DNA from: an uncultured Paracoccaceae bacterium
Lineage (GTDB): Bacteria > Pseudomonadota > Alphaproteobacteria > Rhodobacterales > Rhodobacteraceae
NCBI GenBank assembly: GCA_937927675.1
Contig: CALBSG010000160.1
Location: 23,501 to 87,500 of the forward strand
Length of the DNA: 64,000 bases
Reading direction: 5' to 3'
Below, piece by piece: positions 62,892 to 64,000 of the stretch. Made by a program: the position numbers and the translations under genes. The notes under the pieces are model-generated. The model saw nothing but the letters and a program-made list of their open reading frames with translations, searched no databases and was not told the origin of the DNA. Each line of letters starts with the position of its first letter. Positions within the stretch are counted from its first letter, which is position 1.

Positions 62892-63736
62892 GGAATAACC
62901 TCATCCGCGATTGTGTTGCGTAGTGTGCCGATACCTTCTGCCATGATCTCGACCACGTCACCGGGTTTCAGCCAGATCGGTGGATCAAAGCGCGCGCCTG
63001 CCCCGGTCGGTGTGCCGCAGAGGATGACATCGCCGGGAACCAGCGTGGTGAAGGTCGAGATGTATTCGACAATGCGCCGGAACGGAAACAGCATGCGCCC
63101 GGTGCGGTCTTGCTGGCGCACTTCGCCGTTTACGCGGGTTTCCAGCGCGATGTCGTCCAGTTGCGCAGCATCGGCAAACGGCACCAGCCAAGGGCCGATG
63201 GAGCCTGAGGCGTCAAAGTTCTTGCCCTGCGTCACGTTGAATTTCGCATGCCGCACCCAGTCGCGCAGCGTGCCTTCGTTGGCAATCGTCACCCCGGCGA
63301 TGTGGTCATAGGCGGCGGCCTGCGAAATCCGCCGCCCGCCTTTGCCAATCACGATGACCACTTCACCTTCATAATCCAACTGATGCGATTCCGGGGGCCG
63401 GATCAGCGGTTGGTCATGCCCGGTAAAGCTGCGCGGAAAGCGGATGAACAGCGACATGTTCGGCGGGGCTTCTTGCCCGTCCTTATATTCCGCGTTGCGG
63501 TCGGGGTAGTTGACGCCGACGCAGATGATCTTTTCCGGGTCCGTCACCGGAATGGTCAGCGTCACCTGATCCAGCGCCAGTTTCGGCCCCGCAGCCTTTG
63601 CCAAAGCGGCCAAAGCCCCGGCTTCAATCGCCGACCGCATGGTGGGGTAATGCGCGGTCAGATCGGTGATGGTGTCACCATCCAGATGGCCCCAGCCGGC
63701 CTCGCGCCCGGTGGAATAGCTGACAAAGCGGCTCAT
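62888..63736 (-). CDS. Fumarylacetoacetate hydrolase-family enzyme (HpaG-like decarboxylase/isomerase)
   Basis: A 282-residue FAH-fold enzyme with CVGVNYPDRNAEYKDG, LDYEGEVVIVIGKGG (metal glutamates), QGKNFDASGSIGPWLVP and GDVILCGTPTGAGARF. Between hpaD and hpaH it most likely decarboxylates 5-carboxymethyl-2-oxo-hex-3-ene-dioate, the HpaG step. E. coli HpaG is a fusion of two such domains; here only one is present, so isomerase activity must come from it or another gene. Overlaps both neighbours by 4 nt. Confidence 0.85.
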   Translation of the reverse strand: MSRFVSYSTGREAGWGHLDGDTITDLTAHYPTMRSAIEAGALAALAKAAGPKLALDQVTLTIPVTDPEKIICVGVNYPDRNAEYKDGQEAPPNMSLFIRFPRSFTGHDQPLIRPPESHQLDYEGEVVIVIGKGGRRISQAAAYDHIAGVTIANEGTLRDWVRHAKFNVTQGKNFDASGSIGPWLVPFADAAQLDDIALETRVNGEVRQQDRTGRMLFPFRRIVEYISTFTTLVPGDVILCGTPTGAGARFDPPIWLKPGDVVEIMAEGIGTLRNTIADEVIP

Positions 63737-64000
63737 GGTGCGATGATCGGTTGCGCTTTCAGCACCGCCTCTTTCGGTTCCAACCCGTTGAACAGGGAGC
63801 CATGCTCAAACCAACTGCGAGGGGCGGCGGCTCCCCAAAGGGTTTGGCGCTGCGGGTCTTTCAAGTCCCACTTAATCGGCTCAAGATCCGGGTCGACGGT
63901 TTGATAGTCGGAACAATAGATCTCAATCCGGTGGCCATCGGGATCAAGGATATACAGGAAGAAGGCGTTGGAAATGCCATGCCGCCCCGGCCCGCGTTCG
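63733..64000 (-). CDS. hpaD: 3,4-dihydroxyphenylacetate 2,3-dioxygenase, C-terminal part (5' end outside window)
   Basis: Extradiol ring-cleaving dioxygenase of homoprotocatechuate (EC 1.13.11.15). Translating the minus strand from the window edge gives 88 residues: GPGRHGISNAFFLYI, DPDGHRIEIYCSDYQT with the iron-ligand glutamate, EPIKWDLKDPQRQTLWG and SWFEHGS. These are typical of the VOC-fold HpaD. Its stop overlaps the FAH-family start (ATGA), making it the upstream member of the hpaD-G-H-I run. Confidence 0.9.
   Translation of the reverse strand, partial: ERGPGRHGISNAFFLYILDPDGHRIEIYCSDYQTVDPDLEPIKWDLKDPQRQTLWGAAAPRSWFEHGSLFNGLEPKEAVLKAQPIIAP

Overview
The window is a GC-rich, densely packed, apparently chromosomal segment of an alphaproteobacterium, most likely a member of Rhodobacterales (Rhodobacter, Gemmobacter or Roseobacter type). 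The evidence is the redox regulator block regB-senC-regA-hvrA next to ahcY, the order divL-tsaE-amgK-murU-addB-addA-trxA, the hemD-Mic60-hemY block, a CtrA-type box, and many start/stop overlaps. I saw no insertion sequence, prophage, CRISPR array or rRNA. There is one tRNA gene, tRNA-Thr(CGU).

Layout. 0-5 kb: end of aroE, then coaE and dnaQ; secB and fxsA on the other strand; then a Tim44-like protein, lytic transglycosylase mltA and an Smr-domain protein. 5-18.7 kb: a long minus-strand run holding a lipoprotein alpha/beta hydrolase, hslVU, trxA, the AddAB recombination nuclease, murU and amgK (muramic acid recycling), tsaE and a kinase-less DivL-like PAS protein. 18.7-24 kb: RegB/RegA redox signalling, SenC, the H-NS-like HvrA, an HD phosphohydrolase and ahcY. 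24-33 kb: DUF2853, an MFS exporter, a BNR-repeat protein, EVE and YciI proteins, gpsA and tsaD; then hemD, a Mic60/mitofilin homologue and hemY, followed by the tRNA.

33-46.5 kb is the most interesting part. It holds a ROK kinase/CutC pair, pyrF, and a divergent amino-sugar locus. One arm is BadF-type kinase, GntR regulator, sugar-phosphate isomerase (NagB-II type) and nagA. The other arm is MurQ etherase, a complete CUT1 ABC sugar importer and a Gfo/Idh oxidoreductase. Read together it looks like an ABC-fed pathway for peptidoglycan amino sugars: MurNAc and GlcNAc are phosphorylated inside the cell, MurQ removes lactate, NagA deacetylates and NagB-II yields fructose-6-P. With MltA and AmgK/MurU also present, this 64 kb holds both a salvage branch and a catabolic branch of muramic acid metabolism.

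46.5-55.5 kb: a flavin/Fe-S demethylase-like enzyme facing a TetR regulator across a 30-bp palindrome, then a myo-inositol operon (iolC-DUF2090 fusion, iolD, iolE, a small membrane protein, iolB) preceded by GGAA-N6-TTCC boxes. 55.8-60.5 kb: clpB and a long amidase. 60.5-64 kb: a GntR regulator and the homoprotocatechuate lower pathway (hpaI, hpaH, a fumarylacetoacetate hydrolase-family enzyme, and hpaD cut by the window edge).

All identifications come from reading motifs and gene order by eye; no database search was run.
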